Below, in pieces: positions 35,666 to 47,038 of a stretch of 64,000 bases of DNA. The stretch is taken from the NCBI GenBank assembly GCA_032158125.1, contig JASKOT010000006.1, forward strand, positions 124,001-188,000, in the 5' to 3' direction. The notes under the pieces are model-generated. The model had not been told where the DNA came from, made no database searches, and was given only the letters and a program-made list of their open reading frames with translations. The DNA comes from Papiliotrema nemorosa (Eukaryota > Basidiomycota > Tremellomycetes > Tremellales > Rhynchogastremaceae). Made by a program: the position numbers and the translations under genes. Within the stretch, counting starts at the first letter, position 1; each line of letters begins with the position of its first letter.

Positions 35666-37128
35666 ATGTCGCACACGCCGGGATCCGCGCTCACCGCCCA
35701 AAACCTTTACTTTCAACCCCTTGCACCGAACCATTCGCCCAAACCAGGCAAAGAGTCGCATGGGAGGTATATGCTCACCATCCCGTGGTCCAGAGTATCC
35801 GGATGGGGCCAAGCGAAAATCTCTCCCAGGTCTGAATTGTCTTTCGACCCTCTCTCGGGGGTATTACAATACGCAGTGACGTGTTTCGAGGGGATGAAGG
35901 TGGGTTTTGCGTGCATACTTTTGGCTGAGGGTTAGTGCTATAAGCGGGACGATGGGGAGATTACGCTCTTCAGGCCTCAGGCAAACTTTGCTCGTCTGAA
36001 ACGATCAGCAAAGCGTCTCGGTCTTCCTGTACGTGACGTGACCTGTTATCCGCCGTATCAAGCTGATGATAGTCTGAATGGGACGAGACTGAATTGCTCT
36101 CCCTTCTATCAAAACTCCTCGCTCTGGGTGAGCTCATTGCCCATTGTGTCTGGAAAGTACAACTTACTTTCAGAGGCCCCGCTTGTCCCCCAAGAAGACG
36201 GAGGGAACCTGTACATCCGACCCAACATTGTCGAGACCTCTGAAGGATCTGTGATTCAGCAAAACCCTCTCGTCGAAGAAGCTTTGCTGTATATCGTCAC
36301 TTCGGTCAACTTTGGTAAAAAGCTTTACCCGAGTGCAGAGTCCGCCGATCAAGGTTTGAAACTGGACGCGAACAAGGATTACATCAGGGCTTGGCCTGGA
36401 GGAACGGGTAGTTACAAGCTCGGAGCGAACTATGGTGAGTCCCCCCTGGTAGATTCACATTCGCGCCAGTCTCATACTCATGCTAGGCCCGGTGTCCGTG
36501 GCAAAGAAGCAAGGATATGCCATGTCTCTGTGGCTTCACGGTCAGGAGGACTACATCTCGGAAGCGGGAGCTATGAACATGTTTGTGATCAAACAAGCCG
36601 AGGATGGGTGTGAGTCGTCACGGGACGGCTGCATGGGATCAGCTGACATTTAGACCTGGAATTTATCACCATGTCACTGGACAACGGGATCGTTTTGCCT
36701 GGTATCACCCGAGACTCGATCATCAACCTGCTCAACGCCCATGCTGCTGGTGAGACGGAGCTCCCGGGCTTGCAGAGGAATATCAGAGTGGTCGAGAGGG
36801 ATATCAGTATGCCCGAGTTGGTCAAATCCAACGAGGCGGGTACACTTCGAGGGTACGTCGAGTTTCGTTCACGGATCAGAAGCTAAGAGGTAGGATGTTC
36901 GGTTGCGGAACTGGGATCGTGGTTGTATCGATCAAAGAGATCCTCTACGAGAACAAAACCGTCGACTTGCCTTACTCCCCTATTGTCCTTACGCTGCGAG
37001 ATACCATGACGGCTCTGCATCGAGGTAACAGGGAGTTTAGAGATTGGCTGTATGTTGTTCCCGAGTGGAAAGGCGTGCAAAAGCAAAACGAGGTGGAGGA
37101 TGAGGATGATAAGAAGACGGGATGGTAG
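35666..37128 (+). CDS. Branched-chain amino acid aminotransferase (BCAT)
   Basis: PLP enzyme of fold type IV interconverting Leu/Ile/Val and their 2-oxo acids. From ATG 35666: MSHTPGSALTAQNLYFQPLA, SFDPLSGVLQYAVTCFEGMK, ITLFRPQANFARLKRSAKRL, WDETELLSLLSKLLALEAP, GGNLYIRPNIVET, then the PLP lysine in GGTGSYKLGANYGP, and QEDYISEAGAMNMFVI. A late exon begins with MFGCGTGIVVVSIKEILYE. The C-terminus ends in an acidic/Lys-rich DEDDKKTGW at TAG 37126-37128. Seven or so introns. An in-frame ATG at 35465 would add 67 residues, which may provide an organelle-targeted form; the ATG at 35666 has the better family start. Confidence 0.93.
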
Positions 37129-37599
37129 GAGCGTCGGGGCCAGGGTTTCACACATTGCTGCATGGTAACTTGCATGGATAGATTACTTATCAACATTCTT
37201 CAGTCTGCAAGACCGGCGCAGCTCAGGCAAGCTAATTACGCTGGGTCGGGGTCGATAGGAAGCCTTACATGGTGACAAACCTTTATTTACTGACAATGCT
37301 CAAGACGACTGGGGTGAAAGTCACGCAGACTCGACCGGTCAAGCGGCTGGCCGAGCGTTGGTCGATCGACACAGGCAGTTCAGCCTCGAGGATTAGGTGC
37401 GAGTGAAACCGCCCGAAGGAGGCGGGCGAGTAACTTCCAGGTGAGGCTACAAGTCGATTCAGCTCGACGAGTCACTTCGAATGCATGGTACATGAAACAC
37501 GCAATATGTAGATCTAGTCGTGGCCCGAGGGGCATCGTTTGGACCGTGTCATACGTGACTTCGGTGGCTGCGACGGCGTAATTGCCATGTGAAGTTTGA
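37129..37599. other. Convergent 3' intergenic space
   Basis: Lies between the BCAT stop and the minus-strand membrane protein stop. Nothing recognised. Confidence 0.4.
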
Positions 37600-38524
37600 T
37601 CACACCTCGACGAGGTGACCTTCAAGTACAGGAGCGCAATCTCTCTTCTCGAGCAACGGCGCATCCTCCGCCTCTGGGTCCACTTCTGCCTCTTTGTCCA
37701 GGACAAGCGTTCCTTCACTGCCAAGTTAGGCCCAACTCACAAAATCTGCTTGTCACTCACTATTCCTCAATGATCTTCCTGGACTCATTAGTGAAGCCTA
37801 TCGTCAAGAATACATTGCCAATGAGCATGGCAATGGTGAATAGTTGAGCCCATCTACTATCAGTCCTTCCAATCTGCCCCTGTGTGTTATGCTCACCCAG
37901 CTTGGATATCTGTGATGGTAGATGATTGCATATCAAGCGCAGGAGTCACCATCATCCCAAAGCTCACCATCTGTCCATTAGCATTCACAAATACAAGAAG
38001 GAAAGCAAATACTGACAATAGCAACAAGTCCTGTTATGGTGCAAAGGACATGAAGACCAATGATGGCGCCTCTATATCCTCTGAGCTCTCTCTGAGTGGG
38101 CCAACCTTTCTTGGCATTGTGATGGAAGAGGATAACAGCAACAGAGCTGAGAAAGACCAAACTGTAGACTTATAATTTAGATCGATCCCAAGCCAAGCTG
38201 ACAATGTTACGCACAAATCTGGTGAGTTGCTCTAAGCCATGGGACAAGTTGTCTATTGATCAGAATTGCATTGACAAAATGGAAAAATGGGACTCACAAA
38301 GTTTTGTCGCCCAAATCCAGGGCTGAACAAGCCACTTCTTTGCCTCTGGCAAAACACAGCCCTCCAATGGTGATTGAGCCTACTTGATGGCATAATGCTG
38401 AAGATCTGTAAAGGGCAACTTTGAACAACCCAGAAGAGGCTGAGAGGGGGTTGGAGAAGAACATGGGTTGAAAGAGGAAGTTGGCAGAGATTATCCCAGA
38501 TAAAACGTTGAAGATATCAAGCAT
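37600..38524 (-). CDS. Predicted four-pass membrane protein with C-terminal dileucine motif
   Basis: Unrecognised family. Spliced from five exons: MLDIFNVLSGIISANFLFQP, GLFKVALYRSSALCHQVGS, then a join to LYSLVFLSSVAVILFHHNAK, YRGAIIGLHVLCTITGLVAI, MVSFGMMVTPALDMQSSTIT, AQLFTIAMLIGNVFLTIGF and NESRKIIEE. The codon that would be TAG after IIEE is split by a GTGAGT donor (TA|GTGAGT); splicing turns it into TAT and adds a last exon, EGTLVLDKEAEVDPEAEDAP then LLEKRDCAPVLEGHLVEV, stopping at 37600-37602. The acidic tail contains ExxxLL (EDAPLL), a typical endosome/vacuole sorting signal. The gene uses many more A/T-ending codons than its neighbours, which is unusual here. Some splice sites (one AAG acceptor) are provisional. 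Confidence 0.6.
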
Positions 38525-39735
38525 TACAAGTGGTTTATTGTATGTTGGGCTGGATCAGATAGATAGATATGAGTTTGGGACAACAGCAGAAGGTGATGTA
38601 AGTGTCAAGCTTTTGTAGGGGAGGGATATGAAAGGTTGAGAAATGTGAGGACAAAGATTTGTCAAGATCCTTTGATAAAGTGATCCTAGTATGTGATATC
38701 AATGATGCGCCAGCAAGGCTGATCTTGTCAATCACAACCTTTGATTTCCGCATGCAGATCATGGCAGATGTGCATGCTTTGGGCTGAGAAGGTCTTTCAG
38801 CTGGGATTTGGGTGTGCGTGAGGCAGCAGCAGCAGCAGCAAAAGACAATACAATGAATAAGTGGGTATCATGTGCTGGGGAATTGCTGTCAGAGATGCAG
38901 ATGGGATATAGCCTCAGTTGCGTCACCTAGCCAATACAACAGTTGTACTTTATAGTTTTTCCCTCTAAATTCTTGAATGCACCTGGGATGCTTGTCAAAC
39001 AAGATCATCTACCATTCCCTCTAATAGAGACACCATTGCTCGAGCACCTACCACCTGTGAGCAGACACCTAGAGCCAATAAACTTACACGTAGTATAAAA
39101 TTCAGTCATGTTGAAATGAGTAGCTTTTGTGGTCAGAGTCATGGCGGCAGTATAGAGTGTTTCCACCGGAATTGCAAATAGTTCAAATGGGTACACCTCA
39201 GTGGTACAGAAATTGCATGATTGTATTGTCAAGGCTCTGAGCATGGACAGTGTGTGAATCTCAACAAAGGGAAAAGATTTTCCGGGGAAAGCGAGGATGG
39301 AAAATCCCGGTGATCCTGGCTTGACCTCGCTCGTATCCTCATCGCCCCGAGCAGCAATCGCAGTCTTGCATCTATGTCTCTCCCATCTATGCTCGACTGG
39401 GAGCGCCTGTATGCCTTTCTCCGAGCTGGTCTTTCGCCCGTTCATGGTCAGACGAGCCATACGAGTCATACGAGCGGATAGCACAATGGGCGGATAAAAT
39501 GGGATGTTCAGGCAGAGCGGATAAATATATCACCCCATACGAGCGAGACGATGAGCTTCCTCCCCTCCCTTACTGTGTTCATCGTCGTCTACACAAGACT
39601 GCTTACCCATCGACTCATACCCTCCTCGCGAGGTAGACGATCCTTTCATGGGTACATAACCATGGGTCGACTCGTCACGCATGGTTCTCGACTTCTCTCT
39701 GTCTGATTCCCACCGCATATTGTGACCGCTCTAAG
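38525..39735. other. AT-richer intergenic island
   Basis: About 1.2 kb that is visibly richer in A and T than most of the window up to ~39300, with a CAG repeat (five units) near 38825-38840. A 159-codon frame on the minus strand (39005-39484) has no splice structure or family likeness. Confidence 0.45.
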
Positions 39736-42700
39736 ATGTGTCAAGAAGACTCTCCCCCTCACACGCCTCTATCACTCGTCGAACATGGTCTCCAACTCGA
39801 TCGACCGAGGTACAACCTCAAACCCCACATTTCAAATTTACCCACTTGGCTATACATTCTCTCCTTTGCACCTCCCATCCCATCGCCCTTCAGACACCCT
39901 AGGGAGTTTGCGGGGAATCCAAAAATCCTGTATATGGTAGGATCGATCGCGGCTTGTATTGCCGGACTGGGATTACCAGCTTTCGATATCGTCACTGGCT
40001 GGTGGACAAATTACGTGAACAAGGATGATCTGCCTTCGAATTTGGTCCTGACGAGGGGAAGTCAAGCTGGGTATATATTGACCATCGTCGGGGTGGTATA
40101 CGTCTTGTCTTTTACGCTATTCATGACTTGCTGTAAGTGTCACATGTTGCGTATAGAGTCAGTCTTATGGTAGTCACCGCTGCTGGGATCAAGTTGTCTG
40201 GGGCGGTGAGGGAAAAGTACCTCGCGGCGATCATGGTTCAAGATCAGGCTTTTTTCGATCGGATCGGAGCTGGAGAGGTCGTTTCTAGATCTAGCAAGGA
40301 TATCGATTCCATCAGGATAGGTCTGGGTGAGAGAGTGGGGTACCTCATCTGGGGATCCAGTACCATCATTGCGGTAAGCCACGCCGTCCTGAGACTCATA
40401 CTGATTATAGGCCTTTGTGTCTGCTTTTGTGCACGTCCCAAAGCTCGCTGGGGTCTTATTCGCCCTGATCCCATTCACCATGATACTCTTCACTTCACTC
40501 GGTTGGTGGTCTGACCATGTTCAAGCTCAACGATCGCCAATAGACGGTCAGGCCAGTTCGTTTATCGAACAAATGTTGACTTCGGTTCGAGTGGTACAAT
40601 CGTTCAACATGGGTCAACACTTGTTGGTCAAATTGGAATACACCATGTTGAAGCCTCTTCGCAAATTGTCGACAAAGGTTGCTGCTGCCAAGGCTATGGA
40701 ACAGTCGGCAGGGTACGGAGCGGGATTGTTGGTATACTCGATGTGTTTCTGGTACGGCGGGATCAGTGTTCAAAATGGGGCAAGTGTAGGAGACGTCCTC
40801 ACTGTAAGCCGTGATGCTCGATCCTGTACTGACACATAGGCATTCTACAACTATGTCAATTTATTCTTCTCATTCGCATCCATCGTCCCTCACCTCATTG
40901 CGACCACAACGGCAATCCAAAACCTACAAGCTATTCGCCTCCAGATCGAACGAAAACCCCCAATCGACATCCGAGACACAGGAGGAATCAAGATGGACGT
41001 GTACGACCCTTCATTCGAGCTCGACCAAGTGACATTCGCCTACCCGGCTCGACCTGCACACAAGGCACTTGACAATGTGTCCATCACTATGGAAGCGGGT
41101 AAATTCACCGCTTTCGCCGGCCCGTCAGGTTCGGGCAAATCCACCGCGGCGTCCCTCTTGTTACGTCTCTACGACCCGAAGATTGCCATTGCCAAAGTGG
41201 ACAAGCTGATCGAGGACCACAATAATGAGAAACAAACGGCAAAACAAAAGAAGAAGCAGGATAAAGCGGACAAAGCGTTTTTGGAGAAGAATGAATCGGT
41301 GGAAGGAGCCGGAGTGGTGCGATTCGCAGGGCACGACGTGAGGGATCTCAACTTGACTTGGTTGCGATCCCAAGTCGCAGTGGTGCTTCAGAACCCCCAG
41401 TTGGTCAGTGGGACGGTGTTTGACAATGTGGTCATTGGCCTTACAGGGACACCGTTGGAGTACCAACCAGACGACACGAGTGAGATGGCCGCATTGCGAT
41501 TAAAGGAGATTCACGTCAAGGTCGAAAGGGCACTACGAATGGCACAAGCGTGGGAATTTGTGTGTGAATTGCCAAAAGGTCTCGATACCGTCGTATTTGG
41601 TGGTCGTACTGGGGTGCTTTCCGGAGGACAGGTCCAGCGAGTGGCATTGGCCCGCGCTTTGGTTCGAGAACCGAGATGTCTCTTACTCGACGAAGCGACC
41701 TCGGCCGTGTCTGCCGATGCGGAACTCAAGATTCAAGAAGCACTTATCGAGGAGCAAAAACGGACTGGTATGACACTGATTGTCATTGCTCATCGACTCT
41801 CCACCATCATGGCCGCCGACAAGATTTACGTCATGAAACAAGGTCGACCCGTAGCCAGTGCGACCTACGACGAATTGGTCGACCCTGCTTTCCCTGATGA
41901 CACATTTAGAACCATGGCTCGAGCTGCCATGGCTGATAAAGCGAGAGCGGTTTCTGTACCTCTGAGTCCAGCTTCAACCCAGGTGTTCGACCCTACCCAA
42001 CATCGACCCGCCGAAGAGGAGCCTCGGGCGCAACTACCTCCGCCTATGGTGCGCACTTCTGAAGCGTTTTCCCATGTCAAGTACCTCTTGGCCATTGCCA
42101 TTCTCGTTGGGATGGTCGTCGGGACCTCGTTCGTCATCGCCGGCTGGCTCCACGGTCGAGCTCTCGCTGCGCTAAGTCTTACCGATTTCCCCGTCATGCG
42201 ACGATTGGTCAATCGATGGGCGTTGTGGTTCCTCGTCCTTGCGATTGGAACCACTTTACTCATGCTTATTCACGTCTTTGGCCTCGAGTCGTCCGGAGAA
42301 AGCATCGTCACCGAGTTTCGCCGAGAATCCGCTCGAGCTCTGATCCGACAAGACATTCCATTTTTCGAAAAGGAATCAGGAGGGACAGGATCGCTCACTG
42401 CTGCTGCTGCGCATCATCCTGCCAATGTCGGTGCAGTCGTCGGTGTGGTCGCATCGCAGTTTATCACGTCCGGCACCAACCTCTTTGCAACGCTCATCAT
42501 GGCGTTTATCCTCACTTGGCGATTAGCAGTGATGGCTGTACCCGCTTTGGCGTGCACCATGGTCTTGGGGTATCTCAATCTACGGTGGTTGACCCTTTTC
42601 GAGCAAAACGTTGTGGAAGAGGATGAGAAACAGGCAAATTACGTCTCGGACGCGGTCAACTCTGCTCAACTCAATGCGGCATTGACGAGGGAAGGGGAGG

Positions 42701-43910
42701 TGTTGCGACAATACAATCTCAAGTTTACCAGTCGAGTGATGAAGAAACGTTGGTTGGTTCTCGCCAGTGCGTCTCTGGGTGGGACTCAGGCGATGATGGA
42801 GTTTTTCGGCGGGTTGCTCTTTTGGTGGGGTGCAAAGCAGAGGGTGGACGGGACAGTCGTGAGTTTTGGTAGGAATTGGGGGACAATACACTGACGTTCA
42901 GAGCGTGGCCAACTTGTTCACCGTTCTGGAAGCTGTCGTCATTGCCATCTACATTTCTGCCAAGATTCTGACATATACCGGGGACGTGACTCGAATGAGG
43001 ATGAGTCTGAGGTCGATGCAAGAATGGCTCGATCGAATTCCAGAGGCGTCGAGCAAAGTTGAGGCGCAGGAAAAGGTCAAGGATGTGGACCCGGCTCCTG
43101 GATTTACTCTGTGAGCGGCCTGATCGAAAGCATGGCTGATGATAGGCATGGAGTACAGTTGCGGTACCCCTCTCGACCCGACGTTCTCGCTTTGCGTGGC
43201 GTAGACGTCCACCTCGAACCTGGCAAATCGTACGCCTTTTGCGGGACTTCAGGAGCAGGAAAATCCAGCATCCTCGCTTTGCTTCAGCGGTTCTACGTCC
43301 CATCAGCCGGGACCATCTCCCTCGACGGGGTGGATATCCAAAGTATGGACGTTCAGGAATTGCGCAGTCAAATGGGGTATGTATCCCAGGAACCCATCCT
43401 ATTTGAAGGAACGATCCGTTGGAATCTCATCGCTGGAGCGTTAGATCCAGAGAGTGTGACACAGGAGGATCTGGAGTATGCGTGTGAACAAGCGTGTATT
43501 TTGGACTTTATCAAGGGGTTGCCAGATGGGTTTGAGACGGATCTGGGGTTGAAGGGAGGTAGATTGAGTGGGGGGCAAAGACAGAGGTTGTGTATCGCCC
43601 GTGCATTGTTGAGGAAGCCTAGGATATTACTCCTCGATGGTGAGTGACGCAACACGCACACCGGATGGAGTGCTAATTGTCAGAGGCGACGAGTGCGTTG
43701 GATGGACAGAGCGAAGCGCATGTGCAGAGGGCTTTGGATAATGCCTCGAAGGGTAGACTGACAATCACCATTGGTCATCGTCTGTCTGCTATTCGCGGAG
43801 CCGACGTGATTTTCGTCATGGAACAAGGACTGATAGTGGAGCAAGGGGCTCATGATGAGTTGGTAGAGAAGAGGGGCAGGTATTACGAGCTGGTTCAAGC
43901 GCAGTTGTAG
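39736..43910 (+). CDS. STE6: Full-length ABCB-type ABC transporter, Ste6-like (a-factor/lipopeptide exporter)
   Basis: TMD-NBD-TMD-NBD half-repeats on one chain. From ATG 39736: [20 protein letters not shown], first TMD ([40 protein letters not shown]). NBD1 has Walker [11 protein letters not shown]-loop VVLQNPQ, signature VLSGGQVQR, Walker [15 protein letters not shown], switch IAHRLST. The second TMD starts with [20 protein letters not shown] and includes [23 protein letters not shown]2 has [52 protein letters not shown] and [13 protein letters not shown] Lys/Asp/Glu-rich insert of ~40 residues sits just after Walker A of NBD1. Short introns, one only 41 nt (40133-40173). The farnesylated pheromone exporter Ste6 is the closest match I can recall, but a general multidrug ABCB pump is not excluded. 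Confidence 0.88.
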
Positions 43911-44850
43911 CGCGAAAGGGGTATGGGGGTTATAATGTCGAGGTGATCAGGATGTATCGATAGTCATCTATAGATTTGGATACACACTCAAGATGTGAAG
44001 TATGCCTATGCAACAATCACCCTGTTCCATCACGGCAATATGCTCATATCCGAAAGGACTCGCATCCATGTCCGAAGGGTACCCCGAAATGCATGCAAAA
44101 GGGTTTATTTGTGGTCTCTTGGCATGGTAGGCTCGATTCTGCCCATCCGCAGCGCCAACGGTGGACACGATTCGAGGGAGGACTCATTTTCGACGGATTC
44201 AGCTTAGTCTGATGGTGGAAGCGGTGTCCCAACTACAACTCCCGTGACATACTATGGTGAATGGCTCCAACAAAGCATGAAGAAGTGCATCGCATTCCTG
44301 TTCAGACCATGACAAGAACGATGACCTGCTCGGCCCGCGTTTCCGGATGAGCAATGTGTTGTTGTTCCCTAGAACCAACTGGTCTCGGTACTTCCAAGCG
44401 GGGCTCTTCATCGATCACCCCGACGCTCGAGCTCCAACGCCTGGTCGGTCCATGCTCATGCTGTCTACCCTGCCCGTTCATGTCCGTTCGGACAGGGGTA
44501 GTAGGAAACAAGGGGTACCCACACACCCCGCATCGAAGAACCGCGTTTGATCAGATTGAATCCACCCCTTTCGACATCGCTTCAACGTTCTTCCCCCCCT
44601 GTGCTCGGCGAGGACTTCACTTCGGCGAAGGATATCGAGGGTTTGTTTATAGAACAGCATGACGGAGGTGTCAATGCACAGGATGACCAAGCCGAACCAG
44701 GATCGACCCCCTCTCACAAAGGATATAAGGCTCTCCTTTCATCCCACAACCTCATCCGCCAGGTCTCTCACAACAATCCACAAATCCAACACCCACCCAA
44801 GCAATCCCCATTCAGTTCAACCTATAATCCCACCCACGTAATCAGGCATC
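43911..44850. promoter_or_regulatory. Intergenic with TATA-like box upstream of lectin gene 1
   Basis: A GATATAAGG element at ~44722-44730 lies ~125 bp before the start of the first lectin-like gene. The remainder shows no supported gene; short frames on both strands have no family features. Confidence 0.45.
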
Positions 44851-46095
44851 ATGATAGCTCTCGTCGCCATCTTGCCCCTTCTCGCGCTCATCCACGCCGC
44901 ACCCACCTCGCACCACCTATCCAAACGATTCGCCTCGGCCCAAATCAGATCAGGTCGAAATGGACTTTGCCTCGCCGCTCAACCCAAGACGGGTATTGGA
45001 TCAGGTGTGATCACTGAAAACTGCGCGACGAGCGCATACAGATGGTCCATCTCTCCTGGATCCGGGTCTGTCCTTTTGGTCGGGAACCCCAACTCGGATG
45101 CGCTCGCCCTTGACGCGGGGGAGAACCCACATAACAATGGAGAGGTCAAAGTGTGGACCTCTTACCCTGGTCTCACTCAGCAGACGTGGGTGTCTCACGA
45201 TGATAAATACCTGATGTTAGGTGGTACTTGACGGATGATAATCGAATTGCCATCACTGGTGGTGATCAGTGTTTGGACGAGGGAGACAACGGACCGCAGA
45301 CGTACCAGTGTACATCAGGTAATGCCAACCAGGGTGAGTGACACATTCTACACTGTGCATGTCAACTCACAGTATAGTCTGGTACATTGACGTTGACGGA
45401 GACACCACCACGTCGTTGCCCCCTACTTCTACCACCACTCCCCCTCCTACTCAGACTGGCCCTTATTCCGATCTTCCCGAATCGACCAACGTCTACCCCG
45501 ACCCAGCGCCCGGAGGTGGTGTTCACCTCCGACTAGGCGGTCGACCTGATCTCTGTGTGACTGTTCAAGGAGGTTTCGCGGGTATCGGTGCTCAAGTGGC
45601 AGTGTAAGTCGACCTTCATACGTGTTGTTGCAAATACTGATCCTCGGATCATACTGCTGGCCCAACACCGAGACGTTTATCGAGGAACAACTATGGGACC
45701 TGCCCGACGGACAAGGACAAATCAAACTTCACGGCCATAACGACCTCTGCCTCGACGCTGGCGAGAACCCAAGCGACGGAAGTCAGGGTGTGAAATTGTA
45801 CACTTGTCTGGATGTACCTCAACAACAATGGACTTTTGCCAAGGGCGAACTCTTGACTGCAAACTGTGAGTTTCACCCGTATCTTGCAAATGTCGATGTT
45901 GATATTCAGCACAATGCTTGAACGTCAGGAAAGAGTCTGGATCTAGTTACTCCAAGCCATACGTCTATGTCAAGACGCTTCAAACTTGGACTTGCGATAT
46001 CAAGGACCCTTACCAGTGTATGTAGGCATCAGGATCAAGGTGGATTTAGCTGACTTGTAGGGTTCCAAGTTTACGACGGACCGACATCGTCGTAG
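44851..46095 (+). CDS. Secreted ricin-B (beta-trefoil) lectin-like protein 1
   Basis: Predicted extracellular carbohydrate-binding protein. The N-terminus MIALVAILPLLALIHAAPTS is a signal peptide followed by SKR (Kex2-type site). Two beta-trefoil-like halves carry the repeated subdomain signature: LCLAAQP...WSISPGSG, LALDAGENPHNNGEVKVWTS, LTQQTWYLTDDNRIAITGGD, QCLDEGD; then a short Thr/Pro linker (SLPPTSTTTPPPTQTGPY); then LCVTVQGGFAGIGAQVAV, LWDLPDGQGQIKLHGHNDLC, LDAGENPSDGSQGVKLYTC, QQQWTFAKGELL and SQCLNVRKESGSS. The best ending splices DPYQ to WFQVYDGPTSS, TAG 46093-46095. It has only lectin-type repeats and no catalytic toxin domain. It is paralogous to the next gene. Confidence 0.82.
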
Positions 46096-47038
46096 AGCTA
46101 CCGAGACTCCACGGGTCGAATACCATGGACTATTCAATGAGATGTAGTTATAATCGCGCGGTGGACGATTTGACCCGAATGCAGTGTATCTCCGTGACCC
46201 GTCGCGCCTTGTGTCTCAAGCGTCCGCATTAGTCTATGCCTTGCTGAGCCCTCTGTATTGTTATAAGTGAACCGGAGCTTGTGGGGCACTTCCGAAATAC
46301 AAACACAAATTGAACTCATCGGATTTGTTGTCCACGGGTCGACATCACTCTTCAGCATGTTCAACAAGGACATTGACAAGCTGACAAAGCTGATCATTGG
46401 ATGTCTACATGTCAAAGGTGTTCTGGCTTGGCATGAGTATCGCTCGTCTGGTACCTGATCAGAGGTCAGGTGGATTCGACTATTCCCAAACTCCGCTTGG
46501 ATCATTTATCCCAGGTCGACCAGCATACCTCGACGCTTCGATGGGCAGTGCTGTACCTTGTGCACTGGTCAATGTGGCTGGACATCGAGTACCTGGGTAA
46601 GGTCAGCAGACGCTGCGGATGTCTCGAAAGGTCTCGCTTTGAAACCTTTCCTCTCGACGCCGACCACGACCACACGAGGCCGACACATTCTGTCCGCTCG
46701 GATACAGCGGCAAGTGATGGCACAGTCGCACAGCGTGTGTCGAGGTCGAGGTCGAGGTCCTTTCGCTCATGGTCATGGGTCCACCCAACAATACTTCTCG
46801 AGATCTCTACGGGAGCACTCGTGGAGGTGGTCGTGAAAGGATATAAGAAGAATGTGGGTCGTCATGATGTCTCTACCTCGAACACTTCTCTCCACCTCTT
46901 CGCTTCTTCTGATTGCCCCCACGCCTCTCCACCTGCATAGTACTCGACGGCTTATAATACCTACCAGCCTTCTCCCTCTCCACCCCCTACTTTCGACTGA
47001 TCAATCACAACTCACCTGACCTCAAGCCAACCACCATC
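46096..47038. promoter_or_regulatory. Spacer between lectin genes with TATA-like box
   Basis: A TTATAATAC element at 46952-46960 lies ~80 bp upstream of the second lectin start. A CGAGGTCGAGGTCGAGGTC short repeat lies near 46740-46758. No supported gene in between. Confidence 0.45.

Noticed and set aside
39005..39484. 159-codon minus-strand frame
   Set aside because: No conserved motif, no codon bias like real genes, in an AT-shifted intergenic island.
39736..43910. Possible mating-type locus because of the Ste6-like gene
   Set aside because: No pheromone precursor, STE3 receptor or homeodomain gene was recognised in the window, so a MAT assignment is not supported.
46470..46940. 156-codon plus-strand frame between lectin genes
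   Set aside because: Arises partly from the CGAGGT repeat; no signal peptide or lectin motif.
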